From NCBI GenBank assembly GCA_963969595.1, contig OZ018416.1, forward strand, positions 19,484,065-19,548,064: DNA of 64,000 nucleotides, read 5' to 3'. Shown here piece by piece: positions 23,301-35,235 of the stretch; within the stretch, counting starts at the first letter, position 1, and each line of letters opens with the position of its first letter. The position numbers and the translations under genes are program-made. The notes beneath the pieces were generated by a model that was not told the DNA's origin, searched no databases, and was given only the letters and a program-made list of their open reading frames with translations. This DNA is from Neckera pumila. Taxonomy: Eukaryota > Streptophyta > Bryopsida > Hypnales > Neckeraceae.

Positions 23301-26300
23301 CTCCTGGCAATATAAAAACTATTCTTATTCCTAAGCAAATTTAAGTTTTGTTTTGAAAAGGAAAAAGCCAAATTTTTTATCAAAACACATTAGGAACATT
23401 AATTAAAATTTTGAGTGGATATATTTTTTGAGCTTCATTTTTCCTATCATATGTAAATGTAGTTTCTTTTTATACAATTGAAGTAGATTATTTCAAGAAA
23501 TTTCAAGAACTAGGATGGCATACAATTCAAAACTATAATAGTTGAAGAAGACTATTAGAAGTCTTCTTCAATTTTGTAATGATAATCTCCTCAATCAAAA
23601 TGTGAAGGTACCTATTGTTTGTATTCCAACCATTTTGGCCTTCTTAGGATTTTTTTTTGGTTTTCGATAAAGTTTTTCTATATACTTTTTCTTTTTTAAT
23701 TTTGATGAGTAAAGGCCGATGATGAATGTATGAGATAGGTAGAATTTTCTATTCCAACAAAACAAAAATAATTATAATTATTTTTAAAATGTAGAACCTT
23801 CTATTATTTATGTTTGAAATGGAACTAAGTATATTTTATCTAAAAATGACGAATAGATCTAATTTTGTTGTTGATTTCAGTTAGAATTTAAATTTAACCT
23901 GAAAAAGTTCTTGTTCGTGGCTTTCTTGTTTTGAAATATCCTTGTCTTGTAATGCAATTTTAGCACGAAATATCTGTAGACCCTGCAATATTAGTTTGAA
24001 ATTTGAACTTAAAACTAGAAGAGTTTTTTTGTGGAGTAGTTTACAAAATTTCAACTACAAACATTGTAAGGAAGAAGTGCTCTATGAGCAAGAACATTTG
24101 CTATTGGTTTGAAAAGAAGTTATTATGTAGCAATAGTTTTCGGATTAAAAAAAAAGGTAAATCAATGTAACGTAGAAATTGAAATTGAAAAATAGAAAAT
24201 AGAACTTTGAGAATTGTTCTATCAAACACTTAATTAGGCTATTGAAAAGTTTGAAAGAAATTGTATGATCTTGTTCATAAGTTCATTGTGTGCATTGTAT
24301 AATGAAGAATATATTTTGGTGACCGCAAAAGAAGAGGGTCAATGTATTTGTCATTGCATGGTAATACAAATGACTTGATTGAAAGCATCTTACGTAGACT
24401 AAAATGGTGTACATGAGTTCTTCAATCATATAAATGGATTTTTTTTTAAATTTCTTTCTATGTTGTCTTCAAGCAACCTTCACTACGACTTCTGTAGTTC
24501 ATACTTTAATTGCAAAGGTTATGTTTGGATCTTTGAAACTATATTCTTGGAAGTAGTTTATTTTTCTATTTCAAAAAGAACACTTCAAAAAATATACAGA
24601 AATAACATAGTGCTTGAATGTATTGAAATTTTCTTTGATTTTAGAATAGGCATTTGATAAAATGGAAGATCACACGTAGTTTAATGAATTGAATAATTGG
24701 AAAGTGATTTCTATTAAAGGATTCAAGTATGGAAGAAGTACCTTCATGAATAATTGATCTTAATTGTCTATGCACGCGAAGATGATGGTTTTATGTTCAT
24801 GTGCATAGAAAAAAGACTTGAAGCAAGTATTCTACATCAAAGAGCAATGACATAAAACTAATAGTAAAAAAATTTATAAACATAGCAATTTGTTGAATAT
24901 GCTACATGTACAATTAATTCAGCACCTCAATTTTGCTTCAAAGGATTGTTGTAAGGCTAGCTTGCTTGACTTATAACTTTGAATTTTGTCATTCTCATAG
25001 TGCTAGCCCCATTCTATGTAATTTGTGATCCCTCCTTTGAACTTGGAGTGATATCTATTTTTTTAGAAGGATGTGCCTGCCAGGGTTAGCATAGTGAACG
25101 CGGTAATATTCAATAAAGGTAAGTCACTCTTTAGAATAAATTCTTGCCTAACGATTTAAAAGATACAATCAACAAATGAAAGGAATGTTGAAGATGTTGA
25201 TAGTACGTTTGGTTGTGGCATATATTTGAAGGAAGGCATAACATGCATAGCACATGAATTTGTAGTGAATTGGTGCTGCATAGTCTATCAACCTGCACGA
25301 TTCTCTACACAGTGAAGACCAACAACGACATCCACATCAGGTATTTTTCTCTACCTATGAGAAGGTCAAGTAGCATTACATTTCTCTGAGAAGGGATCTT
25401 CTTCATGCTTATGTCATTATCGTTTTTTTGAGCTTGTTGTTTATTTTTTCAATATATGTAGATGCCCGTGCAAAGTATGAATTCAATAATTCATGTCTTC
25501 AGTTATTATTGGATGATTATTTAGATAGAATTTTAGGATTCAATGGATTATAGGATGAAAGCATTATTAATATGACTTTGAAGATTATGACAAAGAAAAG
25601 AAGGCAAAATTAAATTTCTTAAATTTATTAATCATAGCCATGTATGGTAAATACTGAAGTTAAAATATCCATCGAAAGTTAAGAGTTCAGGATTTTGGAT
25701 AATGTATTGTAATAGTTGAAGAAAAAGGACTATTTAGGATTTTTTCAAACTATGCCATGAAGCAGGTAATCAGTACCCTTTCAGGAGTTTGAAATATTTT
25801 GAGTGTAGACAACTTTTTGTTGTACAACTTCTTTGTGATTTTGCATGAATTTGAATTCACAATTTCAGTACGTCAAAGTGTTTGTTTTACATACATGTTC
25901 AACTAAAAGAAATTTTTTAATGAACATTATATTTCTCATAACCAACAAGGAAGTTTATAAATTTTTTTGAGAATTCAGAGAATAGAAACACTTGCAATCT
26001 TCTGCACATCACAGTAGTGAAGTGTTTGTATTGTAGAGATTGCGTTGAAGTGAAAAGTAACTGTATCAATGTATAACATATAGATTTTGATGAACCTCCT
26101 ATGTCGAGGGCATGAAGAGCAAATTAAATTTTTGAGTCCATGGTTCTTCAGTGCATTACTAAAATGGCGTCATGCAAGTAGTTGATAGGATTGGGAATTT
26201 GAAATCCTTCGTAGCTGGCAAATAGCAAGTACATAGAAAAGTGCTCATTATTAAGTTTTTAAAATAATTTATGCAAAAAATGGTAGAGGAACTCCCAATA

Positions 26301-27210
26301 TTCAGACCATTATGACATTGTCTATAGGAACTGTATGATGCAGTTCCTTGTAGTCAATATGTGCACACGAGGTGCTAATACATGAGTTTCTAATAGAAAA
26401 GTATCATTGATTTTTTAATAGTTTATTTGAATTGCATAGTATTCAGTTTGATTTTGTTTTTTTGATTAAGAAATTTTTAAAAGAATTCCCAATATAATAT
26501 TTGTCATGTACTTGAAAATTATGTTTTGCCATGAACAACGTAGAGGACAATACAAACAAGTAGGGTATTGATTTTTCATGTCGTTTGATCGGTTCTGAAA
26601 ACGACATTGCATTGTAGGTCTATAGCTTTCTGGAATCTCTCATGTATATATTATAAAATTAGTTTTGTAATAGAATTTTAATATCTTGAAGCTCGATAAA
26701 AGTGTTTTGAAAAAAGAAATAGAACTTCAACTTTGAAACATTAAATGATATGATTTTGTGTGGATGTCCACAAGATAGTGAATGAAGATAATAGTGAGGG
26801 CATATATGTTATATTATTTACAAGTGACAAGTAATAGGCTTTTTATATGTCAAATGTAGAGGACGTTCAATTTTCAAAATGTAGTATGAGCTCTAAAGCG
26901 GCTTCATTATATTTTGTATTAAGAATAGAACAAATGTTGTTGGAAAACAATTCAGTTTATATACATGTGATTCAATAGTGGATGGAAAGAAGGTTAGTAG
27001 ATATTTGGTATCCAATAGATCTTCCATGAACACATTTAAAAAAATTGGGATCTTGGTGTCTTTGTTGATCAAATTTGAACTTCACAACAGTGCTAGCATA
27101 GTTTTCACATGACCTGTATTTATGAACATGTCTTCAAGTTCTTATTATGTATTTTAAAACTTTCAAGAATGTCTATGAATGTAAAGCTATTCTTGAACTC
27201 TGAATTTCAG
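20400..27210. other. AT-rich interior of the 21-kb element upstream of the right gene
   Basis: No gene is supported. Part of 21050-21350 matches 41283-41430 in reverse orientation, so a small dispersed repeat is embedded here. Two diverged direct copies of ~0.9 kb follow at ~22080-22980 and ~23030-23890. The rest shows nothing beyond AT-rich sequence. Confidence 0.5.
22080..23890 (+). repeat. Diverged tandem duplication, two ~0.9-kb copies
   Basis: Ordered matches include GTGGCAAA-GAC-TCAT, ATGGCATACAATTCAA, GAAGAAGACTATTAGAAGT and AAAAATGACGAA, each repeated ~900-950 bases apart. The copies differ throughout by substitutions and small indels, so the duplication is old. Confidence 0.7.
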
Positions 27211-27216
27211 GGCATC

Positions 27217-30200
27217 ATGGCACCGAAGATGAATTAAAAGTGGTTGGAGCACGGATGGTGGATTGTAGCAGACGATAGTGAGAGATCCTCTTTGTGGATC
27301 ACTGATTTTCCAGTTGACGATCAACGTTACTGGTCTGCAGTGGGGACCTCACATGGAGTCATTGAAGGCCTCACGGGCACCGCTGACGGAGGATTGACGG
27401 TGTCAATGACCACTACGGAAACAATTCTGGAGAAGTACAAACTCCAGAAGATATCCATGATGGCCCCTGCTCCACCAGAGCTCCTTTTATGTCTCACTCC
27501 CATGCGGAGCTTGAAAGCCGTGGCTCTGCATTGGAAGATAATGCCTCATGAATGGCAAGTGAAACAAGAGGGAGCAATTCAAAAATTCATGAAGATGGCC
27601 CCTGAACAAGTACGCGAATTACGTCATCAATACCTGGAGATTCGTAGACTTGAAGAAGTACGAAGGACGAATCCAAATGTTCCTCAAGAGTAGCGTGCAC
27701 CTTAGAGATGCAGAAGACTCAAATTAAATATATCGAAACCTTGTTGCGCCAGTTAATCCAAATTGGGTTTCATTGGAGGAAAGAAGTCGCAAGCAAGCTG
27801 CTGTTGAAGCGGGATTAGAAACCAATACAGATGAGCAGGGTGTTTCTAGTACACCGAGGGCACATCGTCAGCATCTCCAATCGGCAACCACTGATGTTGG
27901 CGTTCAATCTACCGGTGATGACGAAACTAAAAGGCAAGAAGAGGTATTGAACCAAAGGAGCGAACCAATGATGCCAGCATTTGAGCCTCTGGATATTGAG
28001 GAGAAACAGTTTCAATGGGACAGGGCTGCAGCTCAAATTCCTATACCAAGTGAACCACCGATTTTACCTCATTTTCCAAGCGAAGGTAACAAGGGAGCTC
28101 CAACTACAGTCACGGAAGCGGGTTCTGGATCAAGACAACCAAGAATTCGCTTAGGAGGAATATTGTATAGATCACATGTTGTAGTAGCCAATGTGGATGT
28201 TGGAAGAATTGCCGATCGTGCACGATAGGCTGCTGATATGGGACGAGGTGCTGGTAGGGGACAGAGTGATGGTGGAGGACAAAGAGCTGATGCAGAACGT
28301 GGTGTTGGTGGAGGACGTGGAGCTGGTACAGGACGTGGTGCTGGTGCAGGACGTGGTGCTAGTAGAGGACAAGGTGCTGATAGAGGACGTGGTGGGAATG
28401 TGTTGCAACATGAATCTGCAGTGGAAGACATCTTAGAAGACCAAAGAAGGCATCGCACTCGTCCAACGGATGCTATAGAAGAGCAAGGCGCTAGGAAGCG
28501 AACACCAGCACAAATACGTCGTCAAAGAGCAGCCTTGCAAAGCCGCCCTCCACAAGGAAATGATGGCAAAAATGTTGTTATTGATAATGATTCCTCTGAG
28601 AGTGAACCGGAGCAAGAGCCTAGAAGAGTATTGCCGAAGAGTATTACGAAAGCACCTGTGGTTTTTCCTACTGATATCGAGTACAGAGCAGGATATTTAT
28701 GGGGACAAAGTCTGATTTTTGATGCAAGGATCGATAGCATCTGCGATGTGGCTAACGTAGAGACAAACCACAGGGTACTCATGGATTGGCGTGTGAATGA
28801 AATGTACGAGCGCCTCAAGGGATCCGAAGCTGATGGAGTTAGTGCGATTACCCTTCGTCTCATTGCATATCGCTATGACAGTAGCAATGACGAGGGCGAG
28901 ACGGAGGTGATAGAGTGGCCGTTTAGCCAAGAAGGTGCTGCACGTGAATTTGAAGCCGTGTATTTGAAACATTGCCGGGCGGATTCATCCTTCTCGAGCA
29001 GCACATTGCAGAAAAGGTGGCTGGAGAGCAATATTATATGGGAGCCAGTAGATGGCCAACATGTTGTTGGTGCTTGTAAACGAGCCCAACGGGAAAAGGA
29101 AGAGGGACACTTATCCAATGAGGAGTATCATGCGCAATTTGTGAGACGAAAAGCGAAGTTTGTAGTGTACAACAATCCTCAGTTTTATATAGAAGTGTCG
29201 GTGAAAATAAATGCGAAGGAATTTGATCGGAAGTTCTTCACCACGCATTACGAGAATCTCATCAAACTGCACGATATATGGAAAGCATGTGGAAGTCCAA
29301 GTGTTGCTACTCAGGCTGACGATGCACACAGAGCGAAAGCATTGACAATGGCAGCGAGTGCGTTACATCTAAGTCAGAACTTATCAAAGCATGTATCATG
29401 GAGGGAGTTGTCGAGGAAGATGGTGGACTACACACGCCATGCTTGGCATGAAGACGAGGAGTCCTATAAGGCTATCGTGCCGGTGTGCAAAGATTATGAG
29501 GATGGAAAATTATTTTTCAGCAAGAAAGCGGAAGATAAATGGAAGAAGACGGCTAGAGATCAGAATCTTGATGTCACAGTGGATAGAAATCTGAAGCGCA
29601 AGAGGATGGAGAAGACCTGGTGGAGGCCCTTAAACAGCATCTCTACGGAAAACTATGTACGTATGGTCCAAGAGATGGTTGCAAAGGATGTAGTGAATGG
29701 AAAGCGCGCTTCGCAGCAGTATTATTTCAATGATGCTGCTTCCGCAAACCCCTCCAAAGGTACAATAGCGTATGTGGTGGATACTTTACAACGGAAAGAT
29801 GCGATCAGAAACCAAATTTGTTTTTTTATAGTAGAAGCAGGGGATGAAAATCCATCGTCTATGGATGATTTCTTCTCCATTGACACAAGCAAGTATGGAG
29901 ATTCGAGAGGAAGGCAGTTCATCTTGATGGGGAGGACATTGGATAATGACACAAAGACCTCGTGGTGTTTTCCTGTAGTGACAACGGTTCGAATGCTAAA
30001 TAATTTAGAGAATGTCGTCCCAGCTTTCGTTAGGCAACACTTTGTGGATATCCGAGCGGGTCGCAAAGGTTATGCGGGATATGGTCGAGATGTCAAGGAT
30101 GTATCAAATGCTCATTGGAACTGGCAAGTTGCAATCTCTGTAGTGCAACACGAAGAACATAAAGCCTCATTTCACGTGAGATGTAGAGAAAGGTTCTTTG

Positions 30201-31291
30201 ATGACGAATACATTGAATTTGGCAAATCATATTTATGGATTTTTGATTGTAGACGTGGAGGTTCGCAAGGGGAGGACATCCTATGGTCGAACGAGGATTA
30301 CAGCAAGGTTGTGCAACAACTGAAGAACTGGATGTCTTGCATTTTCCGTTGGAATGCCGTGTTTCTGTTTCCGCCAGGTGTATCAATTGATGAAGCGATG
30401 GAGTTGAGGATGGCATTGTCAGAGGGTTGCCACATGCTGCAAGGTTCTTGGATATTTCAAACAGAAATAGTGTCTTCATACGTGAATGATTTGCGTCATG
30501 GTGAGCAACGACGCCGCGGTGTACAACCTGTTGGTGGCATTGTCATCATCATGAATTATCCGAAGGAGAGTGGGTTCATGGAAAACCTTCCTAGCAGTAC
30601 GGAGGACTTACATGTTATATTTCAAGATTCTTGGAGTACAGAAGTGATGCCTCGAGCACAAGATAAATTTGAGAGGACACCAACGGAGTTGAAGAGATTG
30701 GTACAAATGTATCTGCCGCGGAATTGGGGGTTGGTAACATTAGGCATCACAATGGCAGTGCCAGGGATTTTGGAGACAGGATATGTGGGCAATGATGTTA
30801 TCATTATGGAAGGTGTGTCCATCAAAACGCAATTCGTGTACAACAGATTGCAATCAATATACGGGGAGAAGTTGATGATGGTGAACAATGTGAGTATGGC
30901 CGCCGAATGCAGACCTTCACAGATGTTGACTACAGAAGAGAATTTGCCTGGTTCCAGGGTTTCTGAAACAGATGGAGGTGTGCCACGTGGTAGAGTTGAA
31001 AGACTACCGCGATCATCCAGGGACTCCTTCGATGAAGAAGAGAGATTTCAAGTGACTAGACAGGGAAGGCAGAAAGGGAAAGCTATAGTAGTTGACTCGA
31101 GAGCCTCATCGACAAACGAAGAAGACAATGATGCCGAGCGGACACAGTCTGACAGATTACCAAGTGCTGGGCGAAGTTTAGGTTCTCGTCGTATTCACCA
31201 TGGCGCTTGCAACAGGTGTTGTCAGTCCCTCTCATTGGAGACGAAAAATGAATACATAAGACCAAAAGAAATGATTGATAGGAAGAAATAA
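27217..31291 (+). pseudogene. Unrecognised RGG-rich transposon protein with ParB-like DGQH motif, lightly broken
   Basis: ATG at 27217 follows a TTTCAG acceptor. The frame (MAPKMN, in-frame TAA at 27235, KWLEHGWW...) runs to 27693, shifts between 27690 and 27770, then stays open to 31291 except for one TAG at 28226. The last segment from ATG 28238 has 1,017 residues. Order in that segment: Gly/Arg repeats (1-53); a basic and acidic linker; WEPVDGQHVVGACKRAQ with D272-H275, followed by KFVVYNNPQFY and VKIN (322-325), resembling the ParB/sulfiredoxin DGQHR pattern; FDCRRGGSQGEDILW (D670) and TLGITMAVPG (G836), placed where a beta-class DNA methyltransferase would have motif IV and motif I but lacking DPPY and a proper glycine loop. 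The methyltransferase reading is tentative. If right, the enzyme site is dead. Probably an accessory transposition or DNA-binding protein. Confidence 0.6.
28238..28396 (+). repeat. 18-bp-based minisatellite encoding Arg-Gly repeats
   Basis: Units close to GGACGTGGTGCTGGTACA occur about eight times. They encode GRGAGxGRGA-type RGG/RG repeats, a nucleic-acid-binding low-complexity tract at the start of the right gene's long segment. Confidence 0.85.
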
Positions 31292-31474
31292 AATGTATTG
31301 GACTTGTATTTCTCTAGGAAGAACTAAAATGGCATCCTCATAGAGAGTTTGCATTCAAAGTGATACTATTGCACGATGAAATCAAAAAATAGATCTCTTG
31401 AAAATCTGGGGGGTACTCAAGTTTTTGATAATACATTTTGTGTGAATAGTTTTGCATACAATCATTGCACTTGG

Positions 31475-31503
31475 CCAAGTGCAAAAATGTCTAATTTTGT
31501 GTT
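31475..31503 (-). repeat. Right terminal inverted repeat of the 21-kb element
   Basis: Complement of the left end with two mismatches. The inner side extends into the palindrome TTGCACTTGGCCAAGTGCAA at 31465-31484, which doubles the subterminal motif. Confidence 0.75.
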
Positions 31504-31940
31504 GGTGGTGCTTGGTGAGAGAAATGACTAAATTGCTAATAACTTTGACAAAAGATTGAAAATTTCCAATCTTAATCATAAGAACGTGCTAGTAAGCGTT
31601 AGATATTTTAAGTTCTTGTTTGGAATTTTAAAATTTTAAAATTTGAATTCACAAAGAAAATTGATTTGATTTTTAATTAGTTTTGTTGCCTTCTAGGAAG
31701 AACTCCTTGTAACTTTCAATCTCATTATTTCAAATAGAATAGAATTTGAAGGATTTTAAGTAACACTACAACCACTCAAAATTATCATAGATAGTGTTTC
31801 TGAGAGTCAAGACCTCAGAGTCTGTCAAATTGGGTGCCTAATGTGATGATTTTGAAAATTTCATTATTTTTATAGCCAACCTCACAATCTACCTTGCATG
31901 AAGGATTTTTTTGTTTGGATATTGAACTTTGAAATCCAAG
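31504..31940. mobile_element. Right half of the TTAA-family relic split by the 21-kb element
   Basis: Aligns ungapped over its first 38 bases with the element at 46371-47411 (shared ACTAA-TTGCTAATA), and more loosely for several hundred bases. The right end cannot be placed. Confidence 0.65.
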
Positions 31941-34299
31941 TTTATTTTGCCCTTGTACAAAAGATAGATCAATTCAAGAAAAAGTCATTGGGCTATTATA
32001 GGATCCAAGTTCCTTAACTTACATTCTTATAATTTTATTTGTAAATGATGGCCTAGATTTGCTATTTGCTACTAAAATGACAAGAAAAAGTCATTGGTAG
32101 GTATTGCTGCATTTTTCAATTTGCATTCATTCACTACTTTGATACTCTAGCATTCCTTATCACCTTTGTCGTCACTACTTTCCTTTAGACCGTCACCTTA
32201 GCAAAATTACTTTCTCCCAATGATGGATAGAAGTAGCCACTTCATCGAAAGCTCATCGAAAGTTCATATGTCGTGGTGTCGCCCCTGCTTAGAAAAAGCT
32301 AATTCACTAAAAAAAACGTTGGTTTCAACTAGATTGCAAGTCGATCCACGGCCACCAGCAACATCCACTCGAATCCATTCTCAGCAATCCAATGCTTTGC
32401 TGATTTGTCCTTCTCCTCCATGCTGCTTCCAACCTTCTCTACAGCATTCTTGAACAATGTTTTTTTTTCTAGCAATTTTGGTGCTGAAATTGCACCAAAT
32501 TTCATGGCCTGACACCATGCCTATAGAAAAATGGTTCGGAGTACTAAAAAGGTGAAAAATCGCCAAAAAACTTCCAAAAAAAAAGATTGTAGATCTTGGA
32601 TAAAACTACCAGATTGTAGATGAAAATTGAATTATTGATATGTGATATGTTCTAATATGATATATATATATATATATATAGATGAATGTTGAAATTTGGA
32701 ACACCATAAATGAGGCTGTTTGTTTGTTTGTTTGTTTGTTTGTTTGTTTGTTTGTTTGTTTGTTTGTTTGTTTGTTTGTTTGTTTGTTTGTTTGTTTGTT
32801 TGTTTGTTTGTTTGTTTGTTTGTTTGTTTGTTTGTTTGTTTGTTTGTTTGTTTGTTTGTTTGTTTGTTTGTTTGTTTGTTTGTTTGTTTGTTTGTTTGTA
32901 CAACTTCATGACCATGCGTCCCCCGGCCACGTGTTTGGTACCGTCGGAAAGCTCTCGCCGAGGAGGGGTGCACCGGCTTGTTTTTGTGGCGTTTGGAGCG
33001 GTGGTGCAAAAGTTATTGAATTTCAAAGTATTTATTGATTAAAAAATTAGAAAATTACTTTTACTTTGATTTTGGTGGCGTTCTTGGTACTAGGAGTGGA
33101 ACCGGGAGTAGATGAAAATTGGGCCAACGGCACAGGGTCACACTAGTAACATTCAATATCACCACTTTGGCACTTCATTAAAAAATGAAAAACAAACCGT
33201 GTGCCAGTTCTTGAAAATGTTGGAGGAGGGATTCGATCAAGGCGTGCACGTCTTTGTTGTTCGGTCGCTGCCTTTGGTCCATTTGTTGTTGCTGAATTCG
33301 AACCAGTCGCAGGTCTCGGATGGCTGTGATTTTGTCGCTGGGGAGCGAGGCTTAGGCCGGACAACGTCATTTTGGCTTTCAACATCGATCTTGATTCTTG
33401 AAGGTTGCATGGGATCTCTCGCTTGCTTGATGCCTTGAAGCTAACCTTGATGACAATTCTAGCCTAAGTTGCGTTGCTTGCGCTAGCTGATCTATTCAAT
33501 TCCACAAAAGCTAAGGTTGATTGCAGCTCCTAAGGTGCGCGCGTGGTATCGATGTGAATTCGACAAAACTAAGCTTAATCAGCGCTTTCTAAGCTGCTTG
33601 ACAGGTCTGTGCTCTGAATTCTACAAGGTGAGCTTCATTACACACCTATGTTGCCCTCTCCTCTGTCTTGAAGCGCTTGAAGTCGGTCACCGATCCTCGA
33701 TCTCCTACCAAAATTGCTTGCAGTCTTGCAATCAAAACCCTTGGTTGTTTCACTGCTATATATTTCCACGGAGTTTATGGAATTTCAAGGGATCAATTGA
33801 GGTAAGGTAGACCAGCCTAATTCGGACTAGAAAAACATCCAAATCTGACAAGTAAATTTTCTGACAAAATCACTGCATGAATGTCAACACGGGTAACACA
33901 TCGACCCTTTCTTGGTGGAAACATAGAAAGGCGGTTTGGTTTTGAGTTGTTCATAAGATGTCTGCAAATGCCTGTTTGGTTACCGTCGGAGAGTATTGTG
34001 AAATGTTCGTAACTCCACACTTTGGATGGTACACAATACACACTGGTATTGTAAATATCTGTAATTTTAATTTTAGTTCTTCTTCACACAAATGTAAGAA
34101 GATTGGCAATGCAAAGTCATGAACCATCATCGTGTGAGTGAATTCATGAACAAAGTAAAAAAGTCTGCACACTGACTGCAGACAGACTGCCAGTTAGAGT
34201 TACGACCGGTCCTCCAGCATGGGGCGATGGCAGCTGAACTGGAAAATTTCTTCAGCTGACTGGTGTCCTGGCAGGAGTATCCAGGACGAATAGACTCTA
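31940..34299. other. Intergenic, no supported gene
   Basis: Apart from the TGTT tract, nothing is recognisable. A GC-richer block at ~32900-33550 holds short open frames without motifs. It may be a degenerate repeat or gene fragment that I do not recognise. Confidence 0.45.
32717..32899 (+). repeat. (TGTT)n microsatellite, about 46 copies
   Basis: 183 bases of an almost uninterrupted tetranucleotide. All long open frames across it are artefacts of a repeat that is stop-free in several frames. A short (TA)n run lies just upstream at ~32658-32680. Confidence 0.97.
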
Positions 34300-34639
34300 A
34301 GACCATCTGCAATGCTGCCACGGTACATGGCCCAGTATCGGTATAGCTAACTCTTGAATGCTAGACAATTAGAATTTGAAAATTGTCTTATTGGAAGCGC
34401 AATGGAAAGAACATGGAGAAGGAACAAAAAAATTTCAAACTTGACATTGGACAAGTACTTCAAAAGCAAGGTACAAATCTGAAATTATAGAGGTCTTAGC
34501 AAATCACGGTTTTGTTCCTTCTCCAAGTTCTTTCAGATACGCTTCTAATCAGACAATTTTCAAATTCTAATTGTTTAGCATTCAAAAGTTAGCTATACCA
34601 ATACTGGGCCATATACCGTGACTGCATTGCAGATGGTCT
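34300..34639. mobile_element. 340-bp foldback MITE, Mutator-like target duplication
   Basis: Long inverted arms begin AGACCATCTGCAATGC and continue for more than 100 bases (including ACAATTAGAATTTGAAAATT). Flanks ATAGACTCTA and AACGACTCTA match at 8 of 10 positions, fitting the 9-11 bp duplications of Mutator-like elements. No coding capacity. Confidence 0.75.
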
Positions 34640-35235
34640 AACGACTCTATAGGTACCTCCAAATTTGCTCGCGGTAATCCTCAGTCCTAAGTCACCACTC
34701 CAAAATTTGCCTCCTCAGTATGAATAAATTAATTGCTAACTTGTCACCGGTTTGTAATTAGAATTTCAAATTGATATTGGAAGGGCATCCAAAAGCTCCT
34801 TGAATAGATGCCAAATAATTTAAAATTGGACATTGGTCAACCAAAATATGTCTCACCAAATGCTAGTGAAGAGACAATAATTATACAGATGTAGGCAAAT
34901 TATACTTAGCAAAGCACGCTGGACTCCAAATCTACAAAGAAAAATCGTAGCCCAGTTGTATGGCAACAATACCACTTCACTAGTAAAATTGTGGTTTGTA
35001 TAGTGCCCTTGTGAAGACCCATCACTTCATAACATTATGAACTAATGATGGAGGGGCCTTTTTACTCCTTAGAAAACGGGAGCCCCTAGCTTTGTAATTT
35101 AACAACCCGTTTATGACTCTTTGCAACTATGAAAGTAAATATATTCCTAGAAATCTAGGGAAGGATTATCCGAATTTCCAAGGGGAATGGTTTAGACTGG
35201 TTAACAAAGTTATGGTGATCAAATGAGGTCTTACA

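Larger units (their letters stand above)
10451..31503. mobile_element. Candidate 21,053-bp DNA transposon with two outward-facing genes
   Basis: The left end AACACAGAATTAGACATT... (10451-10479) is inverted at 31475-31503 with 27 of 29 bases matching. Sequence on both sides continues a single older repeat (aligned to 46590-46870), which serves as an empty-site reference. Left flank AGAAGGTGGAAGGTG and right flank GGTGGTGCTTGGTG overlap on the same target, giving an imperfect duplication of about 11 bp (GGTGG shared). The left gene (10812-13962, -) and right gene (27217-31291, +) diverge and finish about 360 and 210 bp from the ends. The middle is AT-rich except for a GC-richer core at 18.6-20.4 kb. 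I do not recognise the superfamily. It could also be two elements sharing ends by chance, but the ordered flanks argue against that. Confidence 0.72.

Noticed and set aside
27244..28228. Programmed stop-codon readthrough or a variant genetic code in the right gene
   Set aside because: The stops occur in a transposon, each is one transition from Gln, and a frameshift is also present. Simple decay explains it.
28069..28458. Minus-strand Pro/Ala/Ser-rich frames opposite the Gly/Arg repeats
   Set aside because: Complement of the RGG minisatellite; low complexity and no start context.
10451..31503. Two separate transposons rather than one
   Set aside because: Not excluded, but inverted ends are found only at the outer limits and the flanks join into one older repeat, so the single-element reading is preferred.
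32632..33042. Several long frames across the TGTT tract on both strands
   Set aside because: The tetranucleotide repeat is stop-free in several frames and encodes only VCLF or KQTN repeats.
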